DNA from: a virus
DNA: 48,957 nucleotides
Strand: one strand, 5' to 3'
IMG/VR virus record: IMGVR_UViG_3300032242_002508
Location: 1 to 48,957 of that record
A program made the position numbers and the translations under genes. Below are positions 22,066 to 29,059 of this stretch, piece after piece (the stretch's first letter is position 1; every line of letters starts with the position of its first letter). The notes under the pieces are model-generated. The model was given only the letters and a program-made list of their open reading frames with translations, searched no databases and was not told where the DNA came from.

Positions 22066-22739
22066 TATCGCATCCTTGCAATCTGATAAAATTCATTACG
22101 AACTTCAGGATCAGATTTAAATCCGCCACCAAGTCTAGTAGTGACGGTACTGCTACCTGTATCTTCAACTCCCCTTGATTTTACACAATAATGCTGTGCA
22201 TCAATCATAACCGCAACATCATTTGTTTCAAGGATAAATTGTAATGTATGAAAAATTTGTTCAGTTAACCGTTCTTGAATTTGTGGGCGTTTGCTAAAGT
22301 ATTCTACAATACGGTTGATTTTGCTGAGACCTAATACTTTTCTGTTTGGTACATAGGCTACAGTTGCTAGTCCGTCAATGATAACAAAATGATGTTCACA
22401 GTTACTTTGAACATTAATATTTCGTTCAACTACCATTTCATTATAATGCATTTTGTTGTCTACTGTAGTACATTTTGGGAATGCTTCATAATCAAGACCC
22501 CAAAAAATTTCTTGTACATACATTTTTGCAACACGATTAGGTGTTTCTATTAGACTATCATCACTTAGATCCAATCCAAGCGTACTCATAATCTCACGAA
22601 AATGAGATTCAATCTTAGAAATTTTCTCTTTACGCTCAAGTCCGTTTGCAATAGTAGGAGTTTCTACTCCCATACGTACTAGATGTTCGTGTACTAATAG
22701 TCCTAGTTCAGGATCTGTTTTGGTCTTATTAAAACTCAT
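22065..22739 (-). CDS. folE: GTP cyclohydrolase I FolE, 224 aa
   Basis: Converts GTP to dihydroneopterin triphosphate, the entry step to 7-deazaguanine. Seen: ETPNRVAKMYVQEIFWG, NVQSNCEHHFVIIDG with zinc ligands Cys114 and His117, VLGLSKINRIVEYFSKRPQI, and AQHYCVKSRGVED with Cys185, followed by the STVTTRLGG substrate loop. Length matches bacterial FolE (about 220). Start at 22739, preceded by GGAGGG; longer readings have no ribosome site. The leader carries an inverted repeat and a CATAAATA box. Confidence 0.95.
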   Translation of the reverse strand: MSFNKTKTDPELGLLVHEHLVRMGVETPTIANGLERKEKISKIESHFREIMSTLGLDLSDDSLIETPNRVAKMYVQEIFWGLDYEAFPKCTTVDNKMHYNEMVVERNINVQSNCEHHFVIIDGLATVAYVPNRKVLGLSKINRIVEYFSKRPQIQERLTEQIFHTLQFILETNDVAVMIDAQHYCVKSRGVEDTGSSTVTTRLGGGFKSDPEVRNEFYQIARMR

Positions 22740-22778
22740 TTGATAACCCTCCGTTGTGATGGTTTTGTTTTGACATTT

Positions 22779-22796
22779 TGTCACCGTTGTGTGACA
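22779..22796 (-). promoter_or_regulatory. Inverted repeat in the folE leader
   Basis: TGTCAC and GTGACA arms (six bp) around a six-base ACAACG loop. If transcription starts from the adjacent CATAAATA box, this hairpin forms the extreme 5' end of the mRNA. CACAACGG recurs just before the folE ribosome site (CACAACGGAGGG). It could protect the 5' end or act as a protein operator. Confidence 0.4.
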
Positions 22797-22802
22797 TATA
22801 CT

Positions 22803-22810
22803 TATTTATG
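22803..22810 (-). promoter_or_regulatory. Late-promoter-like box CATAAATA upstream of folE
   Basis: CATAAATA on the minus strand, 63 nt before the folE ATG and overlapping the stop codon of the 138-aa gene. Predicted start is near 22797. Confidence 0.45.
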
Positions 22811-23222
22811 CAAACTCAAATAATGAGTTAAAATGTTCTTCATTTCTTCTAACAATGTCGGCTTTAATTAGAGAAACATCAATTTTTTTAACAGTGATAT
22901 CGCCCTTTAAAGCAGGAACAATCAACTCTTTTTCAATAGATTTGCTATCATATTTATCAATAAACAATACGTAACCGTGGCAAAATTGATAGTCATTATA
23001 CTTATCAGCAAGTTTTGGCTCGGGTGTGTCATGCTCTCCTCTCAATTTCTGCCAATATAGAAATTTAGAATGGTCTAAACTATAAAATATATCATTAAGA
23101 CCGTTGTCATCTGGCCAACGTCCTTTGATTTCAAGTAAACACTCATATTCTAACAAGTCTGAATAACTTTGGCTACTTGATTCAATACTACGTAGGTACT
23201 CTTTTACTTGATCTACATCCAT
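22806..23222 (-). CDS. Hypothetical protein, 138 aa
   Basis: MDVDQVKEYLRSIESSSQSY, helical N-terminus, then RWPDDNGLNDIFYSLDHSKF and a beta-rich C-terminal half (GYVLFIDKYDSKSIEKELIV). TAATG coupling with the 66-aa gene upstream. No domain recognised. Confidence 0.75.
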   Translation of the reverse strand: MDVDQVKEYLRSIESSSQSYSDLLEYECLLEIKGRWPDDNGLNDIFYSLDHSKFLYWQKLRGEHDTPEPKLADKYNDYQFCHGYVLFIDKYDSKSIEKELIVPALKGDITVKKIDVSLIKADIVRRNEEHFNSLFEFA

Positions 23223-23422
23223 TATTTTGCCTTTTTCTTAGTTGTAGATTTTTTAGCAGGCTTTTTTACACTAGAAATAGCTTTTCGTACATCATTCATA
23301 AGTGCATCATCATCCCACACTAGTTCAGTTGAACCATTTTCATAAGTGTACACGGTCAAATGTGAACCCTTATTAACATTAGGCCATACTTCGTTTTTAA
23401 TTACTTTCTTTTTTCTAACCAT
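23222..23422 (-). CDS. Small Lys-rich conserved phage protein, 66 aa
   Basis: Short beta-hairpin domain (SHLTVYTYENGSTELVWDDD) and a strongly basic tail (KKPAKKSTTKKKAK). Proteins with this ELVWDDEAL-like signature are widespread in T4-like cyanophages and relatives, without assigned function. AAGGAAAC precedes the ATG. The tail suggests nucleic-acid contact. Confidence 0.78.
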   Translation of the reverse strand: MVRKKKVIKNEVWPNVNKGSHLTVYTYENGSTELVWDDDALMNDVRKAISSVKKPAKKSTTKKKAK

Positions 23423-23431
23423 GATGTTTCC

Positions 23432-24631
23432 TTAGTACTTACATTCTTTTGAATGTTTTCTGTAATCTGTACCCATACGCAACCATTGTTCACCTTTTCC
23501 TTCCATAATGTCGCAAATACGATCAATAGTGCCATTAGTCCAATCACTGATTTTGTCCATATTCACGCTTGGTTTTTCTAGCAAAGGCTCTAGTTTGTTC
23601 ATAGCATCTTCTAGTGACCAAGGTACGTAAAGTCTTGTATGGTCATTAGAAAAAGTTTCAGGGAAAGACCGATAAGCAGGGTATAAAACATTGCACCCAA
23701 GACTATCTGCTTCACTGACTGTGTTGGAAACCCAATCTTGAAGGGCGCAATTAAAGACAACCCTACTATCATTAAGGATATTATAATAAGCATTTTTTTC
23801 TAGATTATCATAGATTTTGATAAGACCTCGTGCTTCTAATCGTTGAACACGTTCTACGACCTTATTATCGTTAGACCTAAGCTGTCCACCGCTACAGATA
23901 CAGAATTCAATTTCAGGTCTACGTTGTGCTTTGGCAATATCGTTAGGATATTTTTTATGCCAAGCTTCTATAAGGTCCATATAGAAATCAGGTTGTTTTT
24001 CTTGATCCCATCTAGCTGAAAAAACTACACGACATTTACGTTCACTAAATGGTTTAACATCAGCTACACGGCTCATTACTTCTTGTTTACCAAAAGCAAG
24101 ACCTGAGATATTGTAGATTGGAGCAGTCCAGCCAGCAATCTTCATATGCATGACCATTTCTTCGTTAGTAGCAAGTACACCGTCTACGAACGAGTCAACC
24201 ATTTTTTCATAATGGCCCATCCACGTTGACATACCCCAGACGTGAACAAAATCATCTGGATCAATAGACTGAGCAAGACAGCGAACAAAAATGCGAGGGC
24301 GATACTCAGGGTTGATCTGATTGAGAATATAAGGTAGGCTCTCGATACCGGGTTGAAACATGTCCTCAAAATAGATAACATCTTCATTACTGCATTCTCC
24401 TGCCTTCATCATCTTAACTAGATTCATCAGTTGCGACATACCAAAATATGTGCGACCATGAGCATCTAGTACCTGACCAGTAACAATAGCCTGATCAGAT
24501 GTTAGTGTTTCACCTGATACAATTACATAGTCGATTCCTCTTTTATCAAACACAGTAGTATTCCACTCTTGTAATTGCAAGGTGTATCGGGCTTTATAAG
24601 GCTCCAATCCACAATACCATAATTTTCTCAT
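23432..24631 (-). CDS. GT-B glycosyltransferase, 399 aa
   Basis: Begins MRKLWYCGLEPYKARYTLQL. Domain 2 starts CRVVFSARWDQEKQPDFYMD, and a later DSRVVFNCALQDWVSNTVSE contains the acidic position expected for nucleotide-sugar binding. A GT-B enzyme similar in layout to phage DNA or protein glycosyltransferases of T4-like genomes. ATGA overlap with the HNH gene upstream. Substrate unknown; the proximity of queD/queE/folE and dpdA makes base glycosylation one candidate. Confidence 0.82.
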   Translation of the reverse strand: MRKLWYCGLEPYKARYTLQLQEWNTTVFDKRGIDYVIVSGETLTSDQAIVTGQVLDAHGRTYFGMSQLMNLVKMMKAGECSNEDVIYFEDMFQPGIESLPYILNQINPEYRPRIFVRCLAQSIDPDDFVHVWGMSTWMGHYEKMVDSFVDGVLATNEEMVMHMKIAGWTAPIYNISGLAFGKQEVMSRVADVKPFSERKCRVVFSARWDQEKQPDFYMDLIEAWHKKYPNDIAKAQRRPEIEFCICSGGQLRSNDNKVVERVQRLEARGLIKIYDNLEKNAYYNILNDSRVVFNCALQDWVSNTVSEADSLGCNVLYPAYRSFPETFSNDHTRLYVPWSLEDAMNKLEPLLEKPSVNMDKISDWTNGTIDRICDIMEGKGEQWLRMGTDYRKHSKECKY

Positions 24632-25410
24632 TGTCTATCCTCATAGAGTTTCATTAATTCTTCCTTAGTAAAGTCGCTGTTCATGCTTTTTGCTTGGTTC
24701 ATCTTACTGTCTATTATACGTAAATTTACAATGTTTCCTAGTATCAATGGGTCAATTGAATCTCGGAAACCGTGCAATATTGAATATACGTGGTCTAAAT
24801 GTCTAATCCTGCTTCTACTACCCAATATCGTTTTATATTTCGTGTAAGTTTTGTTTGTTTCTTTCCATACCGCTCGTCTATATTTTTCATATTCTGACAG
24901 TGTTGACGGATCCTTGGCTCTTCCAGCTTCAATCCTCTCTTGAAGGCGCCGCTCTTTTGAGCATTTAGGACATTCTTCTTTTCTATAATGAGATTGTTGA
25001 AAAAACGAATCATGTTGCCTACATTTAACCTGCATCGGTTTAGTTGACTTAATATAGATACTATCTGAATAGTCATACTTTGGAAATAGCTCACTAAGTT
25101 TTTTCACAATCTCTTTCGGTTTATATGCCAATCCCGAACACATTGGACATCCACTGTGGTTTAATACGTCAGATGGCCATTTAACGAAATCTCCGTGTTT
25201 AGAGCAGACCAAAGTAACCTTCACATCATTTTTGATGTAATCAACTTTAGACAAATCGTATGGACAATCTGGCCATACGATTTGTAATTTTTCCAAGAAC
25301 ATTATTGTGGTCATAAGATTATGACCTCCGTTCCATTTGGTACGATTTGCTACTCTTTTGGCAACGTGTTCAGGTGCCTGTGTTGATCCTTTTTTAGGTC
25401 CCTTAGTCAT
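24628..25410 (-). CDS. HNH-type homing endonuclease with zinc-ribbon repeats, 260 aa
   Basis: Two to three Cys-rich modules (CSKHGDFVKWP...CPMC and CRQHDSFFQQ...CPKC) in the N-terminal 150 residues bind zinc and likely DNA. The C-terminal nuclease has HLDHVYSILHGF and an N-x-R-x-x-x-x-x-x-N-x-x-K helix (NLRIIDSKMNQAKS). AAGGAGATATATT precedes the ATG, behind a GATAAATA box. Free-standing mobile endonuclease in tandem with a glycosyltransferase. Confidence 0.85.
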   Translation of the reverse strand: MTKGPKKGSTQAPEHVAKRVANRTKWNGGHNLMTTIMFLEKLQIVWPDCPYDLSKVDYIKNDVKVTLVCSKHGDFVKWPSDVLNHSGCPMCSGLAYKPKEIVKKLSELFPKYDYSDSIYIKSTKPMQVKCRQHDSFFQQSHYRKEECPKCSKERRLQERIEAGRAKDPSTLSEYEKYRRAVWKETNKTYTKYKTILGSRSRIRHLDHVYSILHGFRDSIDPLILGNIVNLRIIDSKMNQAKSMNSDFTKEELMKLYEDRQ

Positions 25411-25430
25411 AATATATCTCCTTGATATAT

Positions 25431-25438
25431 TATTTATC
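25431..25438 (-). promoter_or_regulatory. Late-promoter-like box GATAAATA
   Basis: GATAAATA on the minus strand, 20 nt before the ATG of the HNH gene, in an intergenic region; the short leader contains AAGGAG. This is one of the better-placed examples. Confidence 0.55.
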
Positions 25439-25491
25439 TTTCATTTCATATTTTTTATTTTTCAAGACCCATGTAGTATAGCTTACGCATT

Positions 25492-25701
25492 TTAGTCGGC
25501 TTTCATGTCAATATCCCACATACTCTTGATGAGTTTACCCTGCAAGAGTTTGGTATATTGCCTATAGACATAGCTTTTAGTACTATAGAGTTCGGCTTCG
25601 TTAAAACGATAACCATATTCTACACAAAAATCCCGATACTTTTCGAGGTCGTCGAAAATTGCATGAACACGGTTGTTAACTTCAAATTTAATTTTAGCCA
25701 T
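25492..25701 (-). CDS. Small hypothetical protein, 69 aa
   Basis: Start at 25701 (MAKIKFEVNNRVHAIFDDLE) because AAAGGAAATAAA precedes it; the longer frame upstream overlaps the 149-aa gene and is unlikely. A strand, then a helix with Tyr/Phe residues (EKYRDFCVEYGYRF) and YTKLLQGKLIKSMW. Conserved-looking phage protein of unknown role, third gene downstream of dpdA. Confidence 0.75.
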   Translation of the reverse strand: MAKIKFEVNNRVHAIFDDLEKYRDFCVEYGYRFNEAELYSTKSYVYRQYTKLLQGKLIKSMWDIDMKAD

Positions 25702-25711
25702 TTTATTTCCT

Positions 25712-26161
25712 TTAAATAGCAAGTTGTTGATAAGGTTTGGTTGTATTATAGTAAATTGTGGCACCGTTCTCACCGTCTTCTGAAATAGTGATATGAATGT
25801 CACGGTCGGGATAGCGATTAGCAATAGACTGATAAAGGTCATCACTAATCATTTCACAACTTTTGAAATTTAGTTCAAGTGTGCCACGATAGAGGTTCTC
25901 TAACCATCGCTTAACCTGAATAAATTCAATATCCCTGTCGTTGTGAAATACTTGAATCGCCACATTAAAATGAAAAATGTGACGATGCGGAGTTCCTAAA
26001 AAGCTTACATCATATTCATCGCCGGTTGCCAAATTAGCATCAATAGATGCTGCTGGATAGCAATGAATACCTTCTTTTTGAAACGTAACCCAAATCATGC
26101 GTTTAGCCTGATCTTTGATACGGTTACGCTTTTCTTGTTTTGCTAGCAATACTTGTTCCAT
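25712..26161 (-). CDS. Divergent QueD/6-pyruvoyl-tetrahydropterin-synthase-like T-fold protein, 149 aa
   Basis: Not annotated in my memory beyond conserved phage protein, but the sequence aligns by eye with the QueD encoded at 20344..20868. GIHCYP (His33) and PHRHIFHF (His59, His61) match the three zinc histidines. DIEFIQVKRWL matches MDFGGLKEF, SCEMISDDLYQSI matches GCEMFAKMAYDKM, and TISEDGENGATIYY matches VFEHGANSAIYE. It lies one small gene from dpdA. A pterin- or deazaguanine-handling role is inferred. It is coupled to the 70-aa gene by TAATG. Confidence 0.8.
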   Translation of the reverse strand: MEQVLLAKQEKRNRIKDQAKRMIWVTFQKEGIHCYPAASIDANLATGDEYDVSFLGTPHRHIFHFNVAIQVFHNDRDIEFIQVKRWLENLYRGTLELNFKSCEMISDDLYQSIANRYPDRDIHITISEDGENGATIYYNTTKPYQQLAI

Positions 26162-26373
26162 TATCTATCGTCCTCAAAGTTAACTCGGTCATGTTCTTCT
26201 TCCCATTGAAGTTTCTGCAATTTTCTAATTTCTAGTTGGGTTTTTGACCTTTTACCAATCAAGTCTTGTAGTTTTACTTGGTCTTTATTTTCATTTTTCA
26301 TCAATGAAAAAATTTCATTATCTAATTTTTGATAAGCTTCTTGTAAATTTCTAATTTGAGATTTATATGGCAT
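26161..26373 (-). CDS. Small coiled-coil protein, 70 aa
   Basis: MPYKSQIRNLQEAYQKLDNE and a following heptad-like, Lys/Glu/Gln-rich helix (LIGKRSKTQLEIRKLQKLQW), ending in an acidic tail. It starts one base after the dpdA stop and overlaps the 149-aa gene. A small helical partner or adaptor is plausible; no family known. Confidence 0.75.
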   Translation of the reverse strand: MPYKSQIRNLQEAYQKLDNEIFSLMKNENKDQVKLQDLIGKRSKTQLEIRKLQKLQWEEEHDRVNFEDDR

Positions 26374-26374
26374 A

Positions 26375-27922
26375 TTAATTCTCTAATACTTGATTCATCA
26401 TATCATCACTATCTTCAATTGTTTCTTCTTCAGGTTCTTCTGTGGAAAATAATTGATCAAACATAGTCATGGCATTTACTGTTTTCTTACCACTAAATCC
26501 CTGACTACCGCTTTGCATTTGCATCCAAAATCTACTGTGATGATCAATCAAGTCCAAACTCTTTTGACGGTCTTTTAATGAGAAAATTTCATCTACTAAT
26601 TCACTAAAACGAATACGCTCAAAAGTTTCATTCATAATCATTTTTGGAATGATTCCCTGTTCATATCTACGATTAGCCTCTTGTACAGCACTGATATGCT
26701 GAAATACATTGTGACTTTGTATTAGTGTGTAACTTAATGTGTCCCAACTGGTTTTTGTTTCTTTGTTATGTTGACCAATGAATCCTTGACCCCTGTAACA
26801 CAAGTCCTTCATAAGCATTCTATCAGTTACGGGACTATCTGTAAACAGTTTATGGACACCGTCCTGTAAAACACCATCACTAAATTTGCGAGTGTCAGTA
26901 GCATAGGATTTTTTCTCTGCGGTTTTTTCCATGCTATAGGACCATTTTTTATTATGTTCAATACTGGTATTGAAATATGCTAGTCCTTTAGCCGCACTGA
27001 AAAACGGGCTGGCACAGTCAAAAGTAATCTGTAGTTTTGGATTATGATACTTACGAACCGCTCGTTGGATATCTGTAAACAATACCGCATATTCTAAGAT
27101 ACTAGTACCCAAACAATGAATCAAATCATGTTTACCTTCTTGTAGAAGACCATCGTGGATAATTCCTACAATTCGTTTTAGTGTAAGATGAATATCAATT
27201 TTATTTTGTCCACCAAATGCCCATCCATTGAAATGATTCTCAGGATAAATATTTGGGTCACAATATTTTTTCATCTCTTCATACCACTGGTCGCTTTGAG
27301 TATGAGTAAGACCTTGTAATACATTTAAGAACTTACAGTTACCATTACGGTTCTCAATAAAATATTCGTTATTGATATGAGTAGCATCAATAGCCTCTTG
27401 AATTGTACTGATACCATGTAAAGACTTACCTGTTTTTGGATCTTTCAAGTGAAATGTGCGTAGAGATTGCGAAGGGATATCAAGACACATACCATAGTCC
27501 ATGTATGTGTCCATCCAATTAAGGACTGCTTTACGCTTAATCATTGCTTTGGGACAGTTAGGATCTTTCCAATCAGCAGGCCATTGGCCCTTTAGAATCT
27601 GAAAGCCCCCTGAATCACCTAGCATGAAAGTACCCGCTTCACGGTCACGGATAATACTTTCATTGAAATCAACTTTAGTAGTATCTAAGTTGGCATGACC
27701 TGCACTGTACAAGCCCCACTTGTAATAGTACAGTCCCTCTTTGCTATTAAGAAAATTAAGTTTTTCTACATCACCACCAAACCCTTGTGGGATTCTTGCA
27801 GGGTCAAAATACTGTTCACCATTACGTTGCTTACCCAAGCCAGCAATGTAAAAACTACTGACTGCCGGCAAGAATAGTGCCCAATCGGGGTTGTGTGATG
27901 TTGATAGATTTACTTGTTCCAT
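26375..27922 (-). CDS. dpdA: DpdA-like DNA 7-deazaguanine transglycosylase, 515 aa
   Basis: A tRNA-guanine-transglycosylase-fold protein. Known phage DpdA enzymes exchange guanine in DNA for a 7-deazaguanine base. Seen: LGDSGGFQILKG (base-binding D103), YGMCLDIPSQS, NVLQGLTH, GWAFGGQN and IHCLGTS, and ITFDCASPFFSAAKGLAYF, where D302 sits at the nucleophile position. The C-terminal zinc motif of tRNA-type TGTs is missing, as expected for DpdA. An acidic tail ends the protein. TAATG coupled to the upstream 110-aa gene and the clamp operon. folE, queD and queE in the same window support DNA modification. Confidence 0.88.
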   Translation of the reverse strand: MEQVNLSTSHNPDWALFLPAVSSFYIAGLGKQRNGEQYFDPARIPQGFGGDVEKLNFLNSKEGLYYYKWGLYSAGHANLDTTKVDFNESIIRDREAGTFMLGDSGGFQILKGQWPADWKDPNCPKAMIKRKAVLNWMDTYMDYGMCLDIPSQSLRTFHLKDPKTGKSLHGISTIQEAIDATHINNEYFIENRNGNCKFLNVLQGLTHTQSDQWYEEMKKYCDPNIYPENHFNGWAFGGQNKIDIHLTLKRIVGIIHDGLLQEGKHDLIHCLGTSILEYAVLFTDIQRAVRKYHNPKLQITFDCASPFFSAAKGLAYFNTSIEHNKKWSYSMEKTAEKKSYATDTRKFSDGVLQDGVHKLFTDSPVTDRMLMKDLCYRGQGFIGQHNKETKTSWDTLSYTLIQSHNVFQHISAVQEANRRYEQGIIPKMIMNETFERIRFSELVDEIFSLKDRQKSLDLIDHHSRFWMQMQSGSQGFSGKKTVNAMTMFDQLFSTEEPEEETIEDSDDMMNQVLEN

Positions 27923-28254
27923 TATGCTTTCAAGAGCGTTGTAACTACTTTAATCTGCTCTTTAGTGTAGTTGAGTTGGTCAACTAAATCTTTAAGAGTA
28001 GTATTTTCTTTTGCTAATTTTTCCAGTTCTTGTTCTTCATGCATTTTTTCTCTAGCCCATCTCATAACCATCAAATATTCATGGTCAGCATTTAAATTTA
28101 TTGAATTTTCAATATCTACCCAACTACCACCGCTGCTTACTTGAAATTTTTTACTATTACCGTTCCATTGAACAGCACCAGTTGAACTTGGTAAATTGTA
28201 TGATGTATCATTTTGAAAAAACGGCACACCACCTGAGTGATTAATTCTAATCAT
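27922..28254 (-). CDS. Hypothetical protein with C-terminal coiled coil, 110 aa
   Basis: MIRINHSGGVPFFQNDTSYN opens a Gly/Ser-rich beta segment (VQWNGNSKKFQVSSGGSWVD), like a tail-fibre-style beta motif. A long charged helix follows (EEQELEKLAKENTTLKDLVD). Placed between the sliding clamp (ATGA) and dpdA (TAATG). No family name. Confidence 0.78.
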   Translation of the reverse strand: MIRINHSGGVPFFQNDTSYNLPSSTGAVQWNGNSKKFQVSSGGSWVDIENSINLNADHEYLMVMRWAREKMHEEQELEKLAKENTTLKDLVDQLNYTKEQIKVVTTLLKA

Positions 28255-28982
28255 TTAACTTGTGCTGGAAGAAGATATTGATATGTAGCGATTCCACTAT
28301 CAACAGTAATTTCAGCAACACCTTGATCAGAAATACGAACGATTTTATCGCCTGACAGATCCATAATCGCCAAGAAAACTTTAACGGGCCACATAAAAGA
28401 ACGAGCCAATGATCCAGTTACACCGGGGTAAAAAACAAAATTTCCTGAGTGAGTAGATGGATCACCAAAATAAATTCTAAGATCACCATTTTCAGTTTTA
28501 GTAGTAAAAGTTGTTTCTTCGCTATTAGCCTGATGTTGCTTTTTCAAACGCAAGATACCTGCAACTGTAGGTTCAAAACTAACGTTCCAAACAGCACCCT
28601 TAAACGTAGGGCTCTTTACTTTTTCTTCAATAATAGACTTAGCCATTAAGCGATAGTCATTAACGAAATCCTTAGTTTTTGTTTCAAAATGAATTGCTGT
28701 AGGAACATCTTCACCATCTTTATTCTGCCTAGTGACATTAATGACAGCATGTTCATCATAGTCATCAAAGCCAAGAATTGTTTTGAGTTTACCAAGATTA
28801 GGCATACCAAATGTACCAATAAAATCAGCAGAAGGACTATTAAACTTTCCGTTAATAATAACGCTTTTATCCTCAGATACGGCGCTAATTTGCGTTTCTG
28901 TATCTGTTCCTGTGATTTTAATAAGCTCAATATTACCTAAGCTGGATGTGTGTTCAATTAAGTCTTGTAAATTATCTTTCAT
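28251..28982 (-). CDS. 45: DNA polymerase sliding clamp (gp45-like), 243 aa
   Basis: A homotrimeric ring that tethers polymerase to DNA and in T4 also activates late transcription. Length (243) is close to T4 gp45 (228). The repeated beta-alpha-beta structure, IELIKITGTDTETQISAVSE, FIGTFGMPNLGKLKTILGF, a central alternating basic helix and the C-terminal VDSGIATYQYLLPAQ are typical of phage clamps. Position two genes upstream of dpdA and directly downstream of the polymerase supports the call. AAAGGAAAA precedes the ATG. Confidence 0.92.
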   Translation of the reverse strand: MKDNLQDLIEHTSSLGNIELIKITGTDTETQISAVSEDKSVIINGKFNSPSADFIGTFGMPNLGKLKTILGFDDYDEHAVINVTRQNKDGEDVPTAIHFETKTKDFVNDYRLMAKSIIEEKVKSPTFKGAVWNVSFEPTVAGILRLKKQHQANSEETTFTTKTENGDLRIYFGDPSTHSGNFVFYPGVTGSLARSFMWPVKVFLAIMDLSGDKIVRISDQGVAEITVDSGIATYQYLLPAQVK

Positions 28983-29023
28983 ATTTTTCCTTTATATCTG
29001 TTATTTAGGTTACTATACTGCAT

Positions 29024-29052
29024 ATTATAGTGGAATTTATTGCGAAATGCAA
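29024..29052 (-). promoter_or_regulatory. Sigma70-type promoter for the clamp-dpdA operon
   Basis: TATAAT (29024..29029), a 17-nt spacer and a weaker -35 TTGCAT (29047..29052) on the minus strand. The start near 29017 leaves a leader of about 35 nt. A CCTAAATA sequence within the leader is a possible second, late-type element. Confidence 0.65.
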
Positions 29053-29059
29053 CATCAAT

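Noticed and set aside
28646-28930. Leu-rich frame within the sliding-clamp gene
   Set aside because: Shadow of the gp45-like gene; no start signals.
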